Notes: a model not told the origin generated them from the letters alone. A stretch of 64,000 nucleotides of DNA from Nematopogon swammerdamellus (GCA_946902875.1 OX336345.1:4867395-4931394), one strand, 5' to 3'; counted from the first letter of the stretch, positions 19,601 to 31,034 are shown. Numbers and translations: made by a program.

Positions 19601-20222
19601 TTCATGATAATGATAGTCTCCGCCAAGTCGACCGAGAACAAACGAGAAACACAACATATTTTGCAATGACAGAAAGGACTTGGTGTTCAATACCGTTAAT
19701 TTTGTACCGTCTTTAAATTTAGTGGTTGCAGATTTGTTCTTCGAAATACCAAATAATGAAACATCTGTCTCCTCTGACGAGTCAATCGGTCACCTTGCCC
19801 GACTGCCCGTGGGGAATCGTATTGTGTAAACAAATACATTACCACACTTGCATTTTTTTTTCTACCCAAAACAACAAAGGCTACTGATTTTATGGCTAGT
19901 TGGACAAATATCTATTTCGATGCCCTTGTATTTATTCGCCGGCAAGAAAAGGCAGATGCGCCGCCCCAAGGAATTTGAACAAAGATTTTTTTTTTGAGTT
20001 GCGCAAACAAAGCTCTTCAGATATTCTTCGAATTACAGAACATTTAGTTATTTGTTAGATTTCTATTAGTTCTGTCGTAGAAATGAATTGTCATCGGGAA
20101 GACGACGACGTCTGCGATGTGTCAATAGAACGCGATAGTCGATACATTAAAAATAACTCGCTCGATACTAGATGGGATTTTGAAAAAATATTTAGGTCAA
20201 TTTCATATAAATATATGTATAT
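19601..20222. other. unassigned DNA
   Basis: No repeat or gene recognised. Confidence 0.5.
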
Positions 20223-20595
20223 GTCAGGCTCGGTAGCTCAGTGGTGCGGTCGTTCGACTGTCGGTCGGGTCATAGGGCGCGGTCAGTGAATGGATGGGTG
20301 ACCGCTCGATCGTTGGAGGCTGACTGTGGTTCTGATTCCACGTAAAACTGTAGGTCCCTTCCTTTCTTACCTTACTAGGTGGTAGGATTTAACCGGTCCA
20401 GGTTGGTACTATCGCACTGAATGAAAGGTCTGTTGAAACGGCTTAAATAGTTCGTGTTTCCCTTCCAGTTCAGTGTAGCCGGTACGACTGAAGGAAGCAC
20501 TGACATGGCACCTAGTTCACCAAGGTGTTATGGGCTGACATCACGGATGTAGTAGGCGATGTAGCCAATCTTGTCAGTTTAAATTAAAAAAAAAT
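20223..20595 (+). mobile_element. SINE-A, full length
   Basis: A-box TAGCTCAGTGG at 20234-20244, then a 5S-like segment (GGGCGCGGTCAGTGAATGG and ATGGGTGACCGCTC), then a T arm (TGTGGTTCTGATTCCACG). Core and tail follow to TTGTCAGTTTAAATTAAAAA. It has all modules on the plus strand and is a good reference copy, although the tail has lost CCAT. Confidence 0.9.
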
Positions 20596-21766
20596 TAAAT
20601 CACAAATATTTACGATCCTCAATAGTTCTTCAGTTTCGGATCCACATAAGAAAAATTATTATAATGCAGACTTAAAGAAAAAAATGTTTGATGTAAGTAA
20701 AACTTTTCATATGCCGATGATAACATCCGTAGATATGAATAAAATTAATTATAATTTTTTTATCTAGCGACTGAGGCGGTCGAGGGAATTGCTCTATGAC
20801 TCAGGCGGTAGGTCAACCCGGATCGTGGCAGTCTCTCGAGAGGTTGATTATTTTTAAGGTTTGTTTGTTTTGTTGTTTTTAGGTAATTTTAATTTCATAT
20901 GTTGTTTTAGTTTTAATTTCAATTTCAATTTGTAATTAGATTTACTTTCTCATCAATTGAATTAATTGAATTAGATGAAATGCAATACCTAGTCTATTAA
21001 TAAGATCAAAATGGAAATGGCGTAAAATAGATGTGCTCAGTTTGAGATATACTATTGTGCTTACCTCACAGGGCGAACGCACAAAAAACAGCGGATAATG
21101 CAAAAAAACTCTGTCCCCTATTTATCTTAAGACGTCTTGCTTGGTGCGAGGTGAAAATTACGATTCGCAAAATTGCCAGCATCCCGCAACCCGACACTTT
21201 GTCAATAGTGATAAAAGTATTTGCTCTGCCGCAACGAGTACAAAGATCAGAGTCAACAGAGAACTCTCCGGGTCGCGTGGGTTCCCAGTTCCCACCCACG
21301 CGAGCGAGGACAGGAAACCCTTGCCTAGTGCTTTCGCATGTTTGCTGATTTGACAGGATTTTGGGGGATTTCCAAACTTCTAGGTGCTGTATTTGAAGTA
21401 TAGGAAAAATACTAATGGCTTTGGAACTTTCTAAGCGGATTTTCATGCGTTTATTATATTTAATACGCAACAATTTTCGAATCTAGCGATTCCAGCGCCC
21501 TTGCACTACGAATAAAAATTTTGTTATTAATAGCCCTGGATTATTATTATCACAATATCCCTTAGGGTTTTGGTAGGTGTGCATTTTTTTTGTGTTCAAA
21601 TCTTTATTTGCATGATTGGCAACATCCGTTAAAAGATTCACTATTCACTATCCATGAATTAGTCAATCCATAGTAACTTGTCAGCGTATCTATAATGTTT
21701 TGCCAAAGTTTATAGACTAGAACATCGATGACTAGAACCACTTATTACGTAGGTACTATTCCATAA
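20596..21766. other. unassigned DNA with a GC-richer open block
   Basis: 21055-21475 is GC-richer than its surroundings and is open in three overlapping frames (up to 135 codons on the minus strand, 97 and 70 on the plus). No motif is recognised in any frame. I cannot tell an old exon from a chance open block. The remainder is AT-rich. Confidence 0.3.
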
Positions 21767-22222
21767 TAAAACCGGCCAAGTGCGAGTCGAACTCGCGCAC
21801 CGAGGAGGGTTCCGTATCGCCATGTCATGGTTAGCGCCACTCACGCCATCTATGGCATGTTATGAAATGCATCATATTAGTTAAAATTCATGATTAGTTA
21901 AAATGCTTCATACTCTATTCGGTACATGGCACGCGCGGATACACTTTTTGGTTTCTTCTATGGGAACCCCCGTGAATTTTTTACTTTTTCTTATTTTTTT
22001 TTTGTTATATCGGTCATAATAACACATATTCTGTGAAAATTTCAACGGGCTACCTATTACGGTTCAAGAGATACACCCCTCGGACAGATAGACAGACAGA
22101 CAGACAGACATACATACATACAGACAGATATACAGATAGACAGACAGACATTCAGACACACAGACAGACAGACATACGGCGTAGGCTTAGTAATAGGGTC
22201 TCGTACCGGATACGAAAAGCTA
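21767..22222 (+). repeat. rep-E, near full length
   Basis: ACCGGCCAAGTGCGAGTCGA, then GAGGGTTCCGTATCGCC, CCTATTACGGTTCAAGAGAT, a long CAGA/CATA microsatellite (22085-22180), and GGCGTAGGCTTAGTAATAGG at the end. An internal duplication (ATTAGTTAAAAT twice near 21880-21900) lengthens this copy. Confidence 0.82.
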
Positions 22223-23929
22223 ATAAAAACTAAATGTTATAATTTGGTTTTGTCCGAGGAACTGTTGACATTCTGCGGTAGATGATTTCTTCGAATTTTG
22301 TTTTCGGTCTCGTTTTCGGTACAATTTCTACTACGCCGAAGGAACTTACGACGTCATAAGTTAGTTGATAGCTCTTATTATCTATTTCCAATACTAATCG
22401 CAATCATTCAGTTCAGACCGAAATAAACGCCTTGCCAGCAAATTTTCTTACGTTTTCTCCATCTCACTCAGTCCTGATTGATACATCTTGATGATTTATG
22501 GTGAAGAATCAATCTATTTAAGTAAATATGCTGCCAGTAATTGTTGTTTGCTTTCGATTCTTCTTCGTTTTTCTACGCGCTGCCCGTCCGAGGAGAAATA
22601 CAATATGGCCGGAAGTAAAAGTTAATACGTCGGAAATTCCGAGCTTTTTTTGGTCCATTTGTGTTGTGATCTCGGAGCTATTTGTGTCACAACAAATCGT
22701 ATTGTTGCTGTCTGCCTTCGAGACTGTTGTGATTGAATCGTGATTGTTTAAAATCAATAATAAAGGTGATGATTGATTGATGTTTTTTCCAAGAACCACA
22801 ACGATACACCAAATTGAAGAATTGAAATACAATAAATATTTTAAGTTTATAACCATAATCAAATAATGTTCGCGATAAATTTAGATTACGAAGATTCTAT
22901 TCTCTATGTACTTACCGCTACCTGTAACACTGACATTTATTTTATGTATTTTATGTATATTTTTGCGAAGAAGTATAGTCTAGACCCTGATGTTACGGTT
23001 TTATTTTTTAGATTTTGATGTTTATTTGGTTTGGTTGTTGTTTTGCGAGATTGAATCATCGATATTGCTTTAAGATATTGCGATAAGTGTTTATCTCTAT
23101 GGTTTGAATGCGGGATTTTGGAATTTTGTAATCAACTTATTGTCGAGCGGAGCGTGCTTTTTAGGGAATATAGCCCTTACAACGTAGATTATAGGGTCCA
23201 CTCTCATGATAGCATTTACAAACCATATTGCAAATAGTAAAGCTGTTACAGGACTGTGTCTCTAAGCAGAAACTTAAAGAAATTTGCATGTTAATTCCTA
23301 AGCAAACAAAGAAAATAACGCATTATATGGAACGTCGAAAGAATATTGCCCAAACAAGCACCCGTTATTGATGCACCGCACTAGGGATAAGCCTACCAAG
23401 CTACCATGCAGAGGTCTGTAGATCGATGGGGTAAGCTCCACAGGGGTGTGTCGTACTTAGAATAGAGTACTTAGAACAGGCAACCTAACGATAGCTTAAC
23501 GTAAACATTATCCGAAATCCCTACACCCGCCCAACGCTTTTCAGCGTAAATTGTACGTGAAATTCGACAGCCACGCGCGCCATCAGTTTAAGATTAAGCC
23601 CGTCTCCTGGTGTGATCTTTAGTTTTACTAAGCTTGGTTTGGCAGATTTAAGCTATTTCTTGCATAATAAGAGGAAATTGATCATTATAGTCAAGGATCA
23701 ACTCATCCACACGGTCTGACTTTATAATATACGCTATCACACACATTGAAACTAAAAGATACAAATGTTGGTGGTAAAATGGAAAACATTGCGAAACATC
23801 TAAATAAGAGTTGCTAATGAATCCGTGTCATCTTTTTACTTCTTTCATTCTTTATAATATCTTTCATCCTTTCTTTATTTCTGTCTTGTTTCTATTTCTC
23901 TTTCATCAATCCTTTGGTGCATTGTATTG
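22223..23929. other. unassigned AT-rich DNA
   Basis: Open frames of 71-114 codons overlap on both strands at 22518-22862, without any recognised domain. No repeat family seen. Confidence 0.45.
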
Positions 23930-24180
23930 TATTGTTTATTTATCATTCATATGGCAGTTAGACTGCACTAGAACTTATCAATAGTTGTTCTGTCCGGTTC
24001 GATTACACCAACGAAGAAGAACCGACAAGAAACTTCCAAGGTATTTTTTTATGTACATATTATTAGAAGTATTTTAGGACTAGCCATATAATTGACTATA
24101 AAGACTTATTAACTAAGTGTTCAGGTGTAAAGAGCCTTTGCCAAATTTTGATACGTAATTTATATCAACTTTTTTAAATC
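23930..24180 (+). repeat. rep-O copy (probable LINE 3' UTR)
   Basis: Shares TATGGCAGTTAGACTGCA, CCGGTTCGATTACACC, GAAGAACCGACAAGAAACTT and TATTAGAAGTATTTTAGGAC with 30785-31034 (minus) and 57985-58215. The family is probably a LINE 3' end, but no coding part is seen here. Confidence 0.6.
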
Positions 24181-24730
24181 AAATATCTTATGATTTGATT
24201 TAATCAATTTCAAAATTCAGTCGTCTTATTAAAGCCGTAGAACCTCTGTTTTCTTTGTTGATGGTACCTAGTTAAGGTATTCCAATGAAATTACAATAAC
24301 AGACAGTTTAACCTACACCTGCAGACATGGGCCGCTCTAAAATCGTTAAACTCCATTCGGCTGTAGCGGCTGAATTAGGAATCAGTGATTGATGTAAACA
24401 AATCGAGACCAAACTCCATCAAACAACGCACTCGAAACATTTGACAAGCGATCCGACGACTTCCCTTCTTACGTTTGCCGACAACTTGGGAAATCGCTTT
24501 GTTCGAGTCGAGGCTGTTGAAATTTTGCAATCGAATTTTGTTGCCGTTTAATGTTGTTCGACGCATGAAAGGACGTTGCGGTAAATGTTTGACACAAATT
24601 ATTCAGCATCTAAAAAATTGGTTAAATGGATGATATGTTGAATTGTATGTAGTTAAAAGAGTTAGTTAATCAGAGTTCGTGTTTCAAATGTGGTCCAAAA
24701 TCCTGTAGGGAATGGGACGCGGGGAACTCA
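24181..24730. other. unassigned AT-rich DNA
   Basis: No repeat or gene recognised. Confidence 0.5.
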
Positions 24731-25037
24731 TATAACTCGCTCTACCGTTGGAGGCTGACCGTGGTTCGGATTCCACGTAAAACTGTAGGTCCCTTCCGAG
24801 GTCCCTTCCCTTCTTACCTTACTAGGTGGTAGGGTTTATCCCGCCCTGTTGGTACCAACACACTGAATGAAACGTCGCTCGAAACGGCTATGTAAATAGT
24901 TCGTGATTTCCGTCCAGTTCAGTGTAACCGACATGAAATGGAAGCACTGACATGTCACCTAGTTCACCCGGTGTTATGGGTTGACATCATGGATGTTTTA
25001 TGTGATGTAGCCAACCGTGTCAGTTTCCATAAAAAAA
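24731..25037 (+). mobile_element. SINE-A, 5'-truncated
   Basis: Begins CGCTCTACCGTTGGAGGCTG inside the 5S-like part. It keeps the T arm (CGTGGTTCGGATTCCACG), core and tail to GTGTCAGTTTCCATAAAAA. It has a short duplication of GTCCCTTCC. Confidence 0.87.
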
Positions 25038-26175
25038 ATATATTATATATATATGTGACAGAAAATGGTTACAGATTAGTTTTATTCTTGTGTGTGGTAA
25101 ATATGTTCTGGGAAAAGTTTACTTGTAACTTATTCATACATTTTTGGAATATATTCTTGTATCGCTTGGTCCCTCGTGGACGTTCGTGCCTATTTTTTTG
25201 GAATCGTGACACGCACGAATTTGTACATGTAAATATTTTTCGTGTTCTGTCACCAGTAAATCAAAGTAATATTTCCAGTTAACCTAACAAGACTCTCAGC
25301 TACTATAACTGCTAACGTATCCGGGGGCTTCGTGACCAACAGACACTTTACTTTCCTCAACACGCATTCCTTTAAAAATTTATTAAACAAGTTCAAAGCA
25401 CAATTTAAATCATTCACAACACTGGGATTCAAGTCACAACAAGCGGAGACGCTTAAAAATATCACTGTCTCATACTGAGATACTATTTCGGTACAAACGG
25501 TAATCGTGAATAACTAATAATGTGTCAAATTGGCTTATTTATGACCCCCCTCGCTGTGCCGCGAGCGGTTCCACCGTTCGCGGCTGCACGCTCGACATCC
25601 TCACACTATTAAAATTCATAAGTTACCTCAGAGAGCGCAATAACACTTGGCCCCTCCGTGATGTATGCATCGGGCTATAAAGATGTATTTTTATGGCGGA
25701 GTAATATATTTGAAAAGAAATTGATTTCAACATTTAACTGCATATTAAAATAACTTTTGATGCTGTCCCCTATTTACTCGCGACCTCCCGAAATCTGAAA
25801 ACGAAAAACCGATTAAAGGAGGATATATGACTGCGTGCGCACATTCCGGACCACCCATAGCCGACACTCTCATAAATTTAATATAATTAAACGTTCATTG
25901 CATTATTAAATAAATATAGCTAAGTATGTAACCACGCTTGAATGTAACCGTTTCGTTAATACAATTTTAGTCACTTCATCTTGACTAAAAGTAAAGTTTT
26001 AAATTAAACGAAACTTCACAAGTTGTATCAAATACCTACTTAGACTATATATTGCTTTTGCAAAACTTCTGAAGATGTAAACAATTTTTAAAAGATCGAA
26101 AGAAAAATACTCGACATTTTATCAGAAGCTTTGTAATTACCTGTCTAACCAATACAACGAGCACCATACAGGAAT
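25038..26175. other. unassigned AT-rich DNA
   Basis: A 67-codon frame follows a possible acceptor TATTTCCAG at about 25278 and ends in TGA at 25476-25478, but the opposite strand is open too, so I do not call an exon. 25545-25600 is GC-rich (CCGCGAGCGGTTCC, with the near-complement GTTCGCGGCTGC). Confidence 0.4.
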
Positions 26176-26390
26176 GTTTTTTTTTTATGTAAACCACCTA
26201 TGTAGGTGGCTGTGCCGAAAGACCAAAGGTGCAGTCGACAGAGCCAAAATCACCTCTCCCCGCGAAACCACGCTCAATTAGTTGAAATAACAGTAGATTT
26301 GCGGACTGTTGCTAGGCGTATTAACAGGCTAGACACTGTTAATACGACGTTTGAAGACACCCAGGTTAAAGGATGCAGATTCAGATCGCG
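26176..26390 (-). mobile_element. LINE-I 3' end
   Basis: The polyT and TATGTAAACCACC are the complement of the tail GGTTTACATAAAAA. GTCGACAGAGCCAAAATCAC is the 3' UTR. Further right, TCTAGCCTGTTAATACG in minus sense corresponds to the coding end seen at 39980-40060. Only the last few codons and the UTR remain. Confidence 0.65.
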
Positions 26391-26941
26391 AATCATATAG
26401 GTAACACTGGTATGATGAAACCATCTCTTGATATAATCAGATATATGAATAAGCAAACCAGTCCAAAACCATTACAAAACCACCATAAGTCGCCATAATA
26501 GTCACCATAAGTAATACTGCCAACCCATAACTAGATGTTATAGATCTACTAAAGAGGTGATTTGACACTTGTGAGCGACACGATATACTATGTAGTTGTT
26601 AAGGAGAGATAATACCAGTTTCACTAGCCTTGGGAAAATAATTCCAAATATAGATGACTCTTGAATATGAAACAAAATGAGGTACCTACACAAAATTTTG
26701 AATTCAACAAACAATGCCACATACTTTGGTTGGCTGGATCACATATTTATAACAGAATAGCCCGCCTTTCTCTACACCAGATTTTCTATGTCATTTTGTT
26801 TATGCAAAAAGTTTGTGGAGTAATAAAGGTATTTTACCTATCTCTCAATCTAACGTAACGAGACAATACGATAAACGGCGTATTTCATTTCATTCGAGAT
26901 AACGGAAGTTCTCATTCCCGTTGATCAAATAGTTGTGTTAA
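26391..26941. other. unassigned AT-rich DNA
   Basis: No repeat or gene recognised. Confidence 0.5.
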
Positions 26942-27200
26942 TTAAAGGTTCCATAATGTACTAGTTGGTATGGTTAAACAAACTGGTTAATCCAGTGGAT
27001 TTGATACCAACGCACTGAAAGATTGTCAATCGAAACGCGTAGAAAAAATAGACTGCGATCCTCCGGTTTTCCAGTCAGTTCAGAATAGTCGGCACGACCA
27101 GAGGGAGGCGTGGACATAACTAGTTAGCGAATGGACTGACATCCCGGGTGTAGTAAAGTATATCCTTGGCATAGTTGGCTTGGCTGCACCACAAGCCTAT
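26942..27200 (+). mobile_element. highly diverged SINE-A
   Basis: Recognisable landmarks are GTACTAGTTGGTATGGTT, ATACCAACGCACTGAAAG, TCAGTTCAGAATAGTCGGCA and GGACTGACATCCCGGGTGTA. It has many more changes than other copies and so is an old insertion. Confidence 0.6.
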
Positions 27201-27256
27201 GTCAGGAATCGCAGGAGCCAAAAGTTGCATTAGAAATTAAAAAAATTTGCTTGCTT

Positions 27257-27425
27257 GAAGGCGCATAGCAGCCTCAGTTGTGTTCTCCTCTAGTCCAGTA
27301 TAGCCAGCAATCCAGGGAAGTCTCCGGTATGGCACCTACCTTCTCGGAGGTGATATTGGCTAGTCGGAGCATGCGCTTTGGCCCCTCCGACTCAGCCACC
27401 CATACCGGATTACATAAAAAAAAAG
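27257..27425 (+). mobile_element. SINE-B 3' half
   Basis: CATAGCAGCCTCAGTTGTG, GTCCAGTATAGCCAGCAATC, ATGGCACCTACCTTCTCGG, then ACCCATACCGGATTACATAA and an A run. It is close to the consensus and useful as a reference for the SINE-B tail. Confidence 0.85.
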
Positions 27426-27838
27426 GAGTCGGGGCCTGCTAAGTAAATACCCGCGCAGCTCTGAGTTTTTATATTTTATATATTTACTTCGTGGTCCCCC
27501 GACTCCTTTAAATAATTAAACAGAAATAATTGTAGACTTTTTAATAGTTGGTTTTATTGAATTTGTTATTTAACTTTTATTTCAAGCTTTAAAAAAAACA
27601 GATCCAAATCCGTGAGAAATAATTTGTTTATTACTTCATAATTACTTGATTACTTGATTACTAAACTCATCCCGATTCAACAAGCTTTCTAATAAAAAAA
27701 AAATCGCATCCAAATCGGTCTATCCGTTCGGGAGCTACGATGTCAAACAGGCAGACACACAGACATACCGACAAACAGAAGCGTCAAACTTGTAAAACCC
27801 CTCCTTTTGCGTCGGGGTCAATAAAAAAAGGATGCTCG
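27426..27838. repeat. hairpin-headed repeat, lepidopteran type
   Basis: GGAGTCGGGGCCTGCTAAGT and, inverted, ACTTCGTGGTCCCCCGACTC form an imperfect ~27-bp stem (27427-27508). The right end reads CTATCCGTTCGGGAGCTACG, a cluster of CAGACA units, and CCTTTTGCGTCGGGGTCAAT. I know this right end as a frequent lepidopteran repeat terminus, but not its class. Confidence 0.5.
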
Positions 27839-28034
27839 CCGCCTCACTGTGTAGCCTGGTCGCTATTGATCGCTAAGAGCTGCGGTTGATTGGAGGCAGG
27901 TACGGAAAGGCGCCACTATCTCGGGACAACAATCTGGCAGCTCTAAACACTATTAGCGGTTTGATGAGGATTGACAGCCCGCGCGGAAAGGGGAGCGCCG
28001 TCGACTGTGCAGGACATTGCTTCTTCTCCTAAAA

Positions 28035-28141
28035 CATGAATTAGCTCATTCGTGCACGACGAGCGCGCGAAAACCGTATACACTGCACGTGAATTCGCTC
28101 GAGACGCATTTATCTTGCGTGAACTCGCATCGTGTCAACGT
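28035..28141 (-). mobile_element. terminal part of a Harbinger-like element
   Basis: CGTGAACTCGCATCGTGTCA and ACGTACCA at the right edge match, inverted, the left end of the element at 28332. The edge is followed by TTA, a possible TWA duplication. The rest of this copy is not recognisable on the left. Confidence 0.55.
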
Positions 28142-28485
28142 ACCATTATTAGAGAGATTTTAGTTTCAATTACAAAATCAAATCAAAAATCAATATCAAA
28201 AAAGTGTTTATTAGTCAGGCACATGTAAATAGGTTACAGTTATACATAGTAAACAATGCATGAAGATGGTACGAATACTGTGCCCGCGAGATCGTGTATT
28301 TGTTAAACACTATCGTCTAAACTGGCTCTAATGGTACGTTGACACGATGCGAGGTTTCACGCACGAGAAGCATGCCGCCTTCTCGAACGAGAAAACTCGC
28401 ATTCGTGAAGCGTTCGTGGAACTGTTTACACTATTCCACATCTCGTTCGAGCTCGTCTGTGTTTCTCTATTTGTCAGTTGCAAAA

Positions 28486-28597
28486 ATGGAGTCTGTACAC
28501 GAAGGTTTGGCGTGTATTGGTACAATTTTAGCGTTTATTATAGCACGACTTTTGATAAGAAACAAAATAAAGAAGAAAAAACAGAAAAGATATTTTT
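28486..28597 (+). pseudogene. N-terminal remnant of a PIF/Harbinger-type transposase
   Basis: From the ATG at 28486-28488 the frame reads MESVHEGLACIGTILAF, then an isoleucine/leucine-rich stretch, and ends RNKIKKKKQKRY where the SINE begins. A short acidic start, a hydrophobic run and a KKKKRRY-type basic patch resemble the N-terminus of Harbinger nucleases. The catalytic DDE domain is absent. I am moderately sure of the family because the TIR and TAA duplication agree. Confidence 0.45.
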
Positions 28598-28839
28598 TTT
28601 TATAGAAACTGACACGGTTGTCTACATCACCTACAACATCCGTGATGTCAGCCCATAACACATTGGTGAACTAGGTGCCATGTCAGTGCTTCCCTTCGGT
28701 CGTGTCGGGTACACTGAACTGGACGGAAAATAAAAACTATTTACATAGGTAGCCGTTTCGACCGACCTTTCATTCAGTGCGGTGGTACCAACCCGGGCGG
28801 GTTAAACCCTACCACCTAGTAATATAAGAAGGGAGTCAT
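28590..28839 (-). mobile_element. SINE-CA fragment inserted in the Harbinger-like element
   Basis: Tail complement ATAGAAACTGACACGGTTG, core, and CTAGTAATATAAGAAGGGAG up to GTCAT. The ATATAAGAAGGGAGTCAT end is diagnostic of the SINE-CA junction (compare 59805-59822), so this is a 5'-truncated chimera and not a plain SINE-A. Confidence 0.8.
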
Positions 28840-29146
28840 TTGAGATCTATGTGGATAAGGAAATGGATAAGTATATAAAGATAACTTAATCATTTGCACA
28901 TCAGTCCACTTTGTCATGGTGCCGTAAACAATAAAAAACCACTAAGAAAACTTTTTTGCACCAACAAACTTCGTTCGAGACGCTACTCTCGAACGCCAAC
29001 TAATAAGCATGCATGAACTCGTTCGCGCGCGAACGACGCAGCGTTCGTGCACGCATGCGAGCTTGCGAGAACTGTCTACACGGTGCGTGAATGCGTTCGA
29101 GAAGCAGTTCTCGTGCGTGAACTCGCATCGTATCAACCAGGCATAA

Positions 29147-29337
29147 GGCTGTTTCATAGGCGACATTGCTTGGTCAAACCACTTTTGATTACATTCGGGT
29201 ATCTAATCTACTTATTGATGTATGATATTATTTAAATCTAATAAACTAATTTATAATAGAAAACTTATTCTAGTTTGTGCGCCGTGTGTGAATGAGAGAG
29301 GGTGAGGATGTGTGGGGTGTATGCGAATACCATTAGT
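29147..29337. other. unassigned AT-rich DNA
   Basis: Nothing recognised; TG/GA-rich near 29280-29320. Confidence 0.5.
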
Positions 29338-29440
29338 TTTTTATGCAAACTGACGCGGTTGGCTACATCACCTACAATATCCGTGATATCAACCCATAAC
29401 ACCGGGTGAACTAGGTGCCATGTCAGTGCTTCTCTTCATT
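29338..29440 (-). mobile_element. SINE-A 3' end
   Basis: TTTTTATGCAAACTGACGCG to GTCAGTGCTTCTCTTCATTT; strongly 5'-truncated at about 100 bp. Confidence 0.8.
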
Positions 29441-29713
29441 TAGGCCTATAATACAATAATAACTTACTTTACAGCCTAGGAAGGGACATCAGATGTAAGA
29501 ACTTTGACTGCTGAAATACAAAACGTTTGAATCCCCTTTCCTTATTAATACCAAAGGTGCTCACAGGTTTAGGGAAGTTGATTACGTTTTAGAATATACC
29601 TACTTTACACAATGTGGAACGATTGATCTTATTTAACAAGTAAAAAATTTGAAATTTACTATTAATTATGTGAAACCGAACACTTATTCTCGACAAAGTA
29701 TTATGGAAACAGT
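29441..29713. other. unassigned AT-rich DNA
   Basis: Nothing recognised. Confidence 0.5.
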
Positions 29714-29721
29714 ATTGGAGG

Positions 29722-30066
29722 CAGGGTTGCCAAATGTCCGGTTTTGGACCGGACAGTCCGGTTTTTGAGGCTTATGTCCGGTCTTCAAAAGCGGACACCA
29801 AAACGTCAGGTTTTTCTTCATATAACGCAAACATTAACTTTTTCAGAACATTTTAATACTAATCATCATACTGTGTTCTTCGATTTTTGAGTAAGTTCGA
29901 TCAATTCAACTCATTTATTTATTACTCTACCATCCATCCATTTTTAAAAGTAAAGGTCATGAAACATTTGTTACATGAAATCTACTTTCACTGTGTACCT
30001 GAAAAATCAAAGGCCCTTTGATGAAAAATGTCCGGTTTTTTCAACTAAACCTATCTGGCAACCCTG
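29722..30066. mobile_element. hAT-superfamily MITE, 8-bp TSD ATTGGAGG
   Basis: The termini CAGGGTTGCCA are identical over 11 bp. The flanks carry a perfect 8-bp duplication ATTGGAGG (29714-29721 and 30067-30074). Subterminal TCCGG motifs form a small hairpin (GTCCGGTTTTGGACCGGAC). The element is 345 bp, non-coding, and related in its termini to 18643-19065. It is probably recent, because the duplication is unmutated. Confidence 0.9.
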
Positions 30067-30089
30067 ATTGGAGGCCGTGGACATGAAAA

Positions 30090-30205
30090 TGGAGTGTGGA
30101 AAGACGACATCAAGTAGAAAGCAGTGGTTCCGTACCGCTGAAGGCCGGGAGGACTGGAGAGGCGTCATGTCCAGCAGTGGGGGTTTATACGCTGACTGAC
30201 ATTGG
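30090..30205 (+). mobile_element. LINE-D (RTE-like) 3' end
   Basis: AAAGCAGTGGTTCCGTACCG, GGCCGGGAGGACTGGAGAGG and TGTCCAGCAGTGGGGG match 15127-15236. The reading frame is broken by a deletion after GACTGGAG. Confidence 0.6.
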
Positions 30206-30784
30206 AGGGCGCAGCCACAGTTTTCGAACGCCATCGATCGGTATGAAAGCCATTCGCTTTCTGCAAGCTCACGGTCAGCTACAACATAATACGCAGTAAG
30301 AATTTTGAAATCATAATGGCTCGGTGCTGTTGAACCCTGGATCTTAATTGTAATGGAGATTAGTTGCTATCAGATCTGGTTCAGTATGTGCATTTGTAAT
30401 AACATATTTATTTTGTATGTTTGACAGCTGTGGGCGGTGGAGATCATTGAGATAATTCGATACTGCGCATAGCCGCCGACGCTTGCCGCCGCGCGGCACA
30501 CTAAGTGCTTAAGGTGATTGATTTCGAGCTCCCTCGAACCGTCGATGAAATCAGAATTTTAAAATACGATACTGAAAAGGGCGAACGTGAGTTGGCATGT
30601 TTTTTTACGAATTTCGCCTACACGTCTGTTGCTCACCTTCAAATACATAAATTATTTTCATGAAGATATTGAAAGATGAACGAGGCGTAGACGTTATCAA
30701 AGCTCATTATTGCGCAAAATCATAAAATGCTCATAAATTAAATCTCAGACTTAGAAAATGTTTTATACTAATAATACTTAAATT
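30206..30784. other. unassigned DNA
   Basis: 30425-30545 is GC-richer (CCGCCGACGCTTGCCGCCGC) and flanked by AT-rich DNA; no frame or family recognised. Confidence 0.45.
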
Positions 30785-31034
30785 TTTTTAAATTAAAAAA
30801 TCCATCGTGAGAAGGCTCGACTCAATTGATATAAGTAATTCGATACGTAAGCGAGTAAGCGATGTTATTATGTGGCTAGTCACTAAAGTACTTGTAAACA
30901 TATGTATAAAAAATACCCTGCGAAGTTTCTTGTCAGTTCTTCTTCGTGGGTGTAATCGAACCGGATAGAACAAATTGTGACAAGTTCGATTGCAGTCTAA
31001 CTGCCATATAAATTATCAATAAACAAAATAACAA
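30785..31034 (-). repeat. rep-O copy
   Basis: In minus sense it has TATGGCAGTTAGACTGCA, CCGGTTCGATTACACCCACG, AAGAACTGACAAGAAACTTC and AGTGACTAGCCACATAATAA, matching 23930-24180. Confidence 0.6.

Larger units (their letters stand above)
28332..29143 (+). mobile_element. PIF/Harbinger-like element, TAA duplication, SINE inside
   Basis: The left end is TGGTACGTTGACACGATGCG; the right end in reverse complement is TGCCTGGTTGATACGATGCG; 17 of the first 22 bases agree without gaps. Perfect TAA trinucleotides flank it (28329-28331 and 29144-29146), as expected for PIF/Harbinger (TWA). Further inverted similarity includes CACGCACGAGAA near both ends. A SINE-CA fragment (28590-28839) interrupts it. 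A short N-terminal coding remnant is present, so it is a deletion derivative of an autonomous parent. Confidence 0.7.

Noticed and set aside
24938..25282. Recurrent peptide-like string (VLWADITDVVGDVANRVSFHKK) at many places
   Set aside because: It is the SINE-A tail translated on the sense strand, including the A tail as lysines.
25279..25478. Terminal exon after an acceptor at about 25278
   Set aside because: Both strands are open over the same stretch and the base composition is that of the flanks; no stronger than chance.
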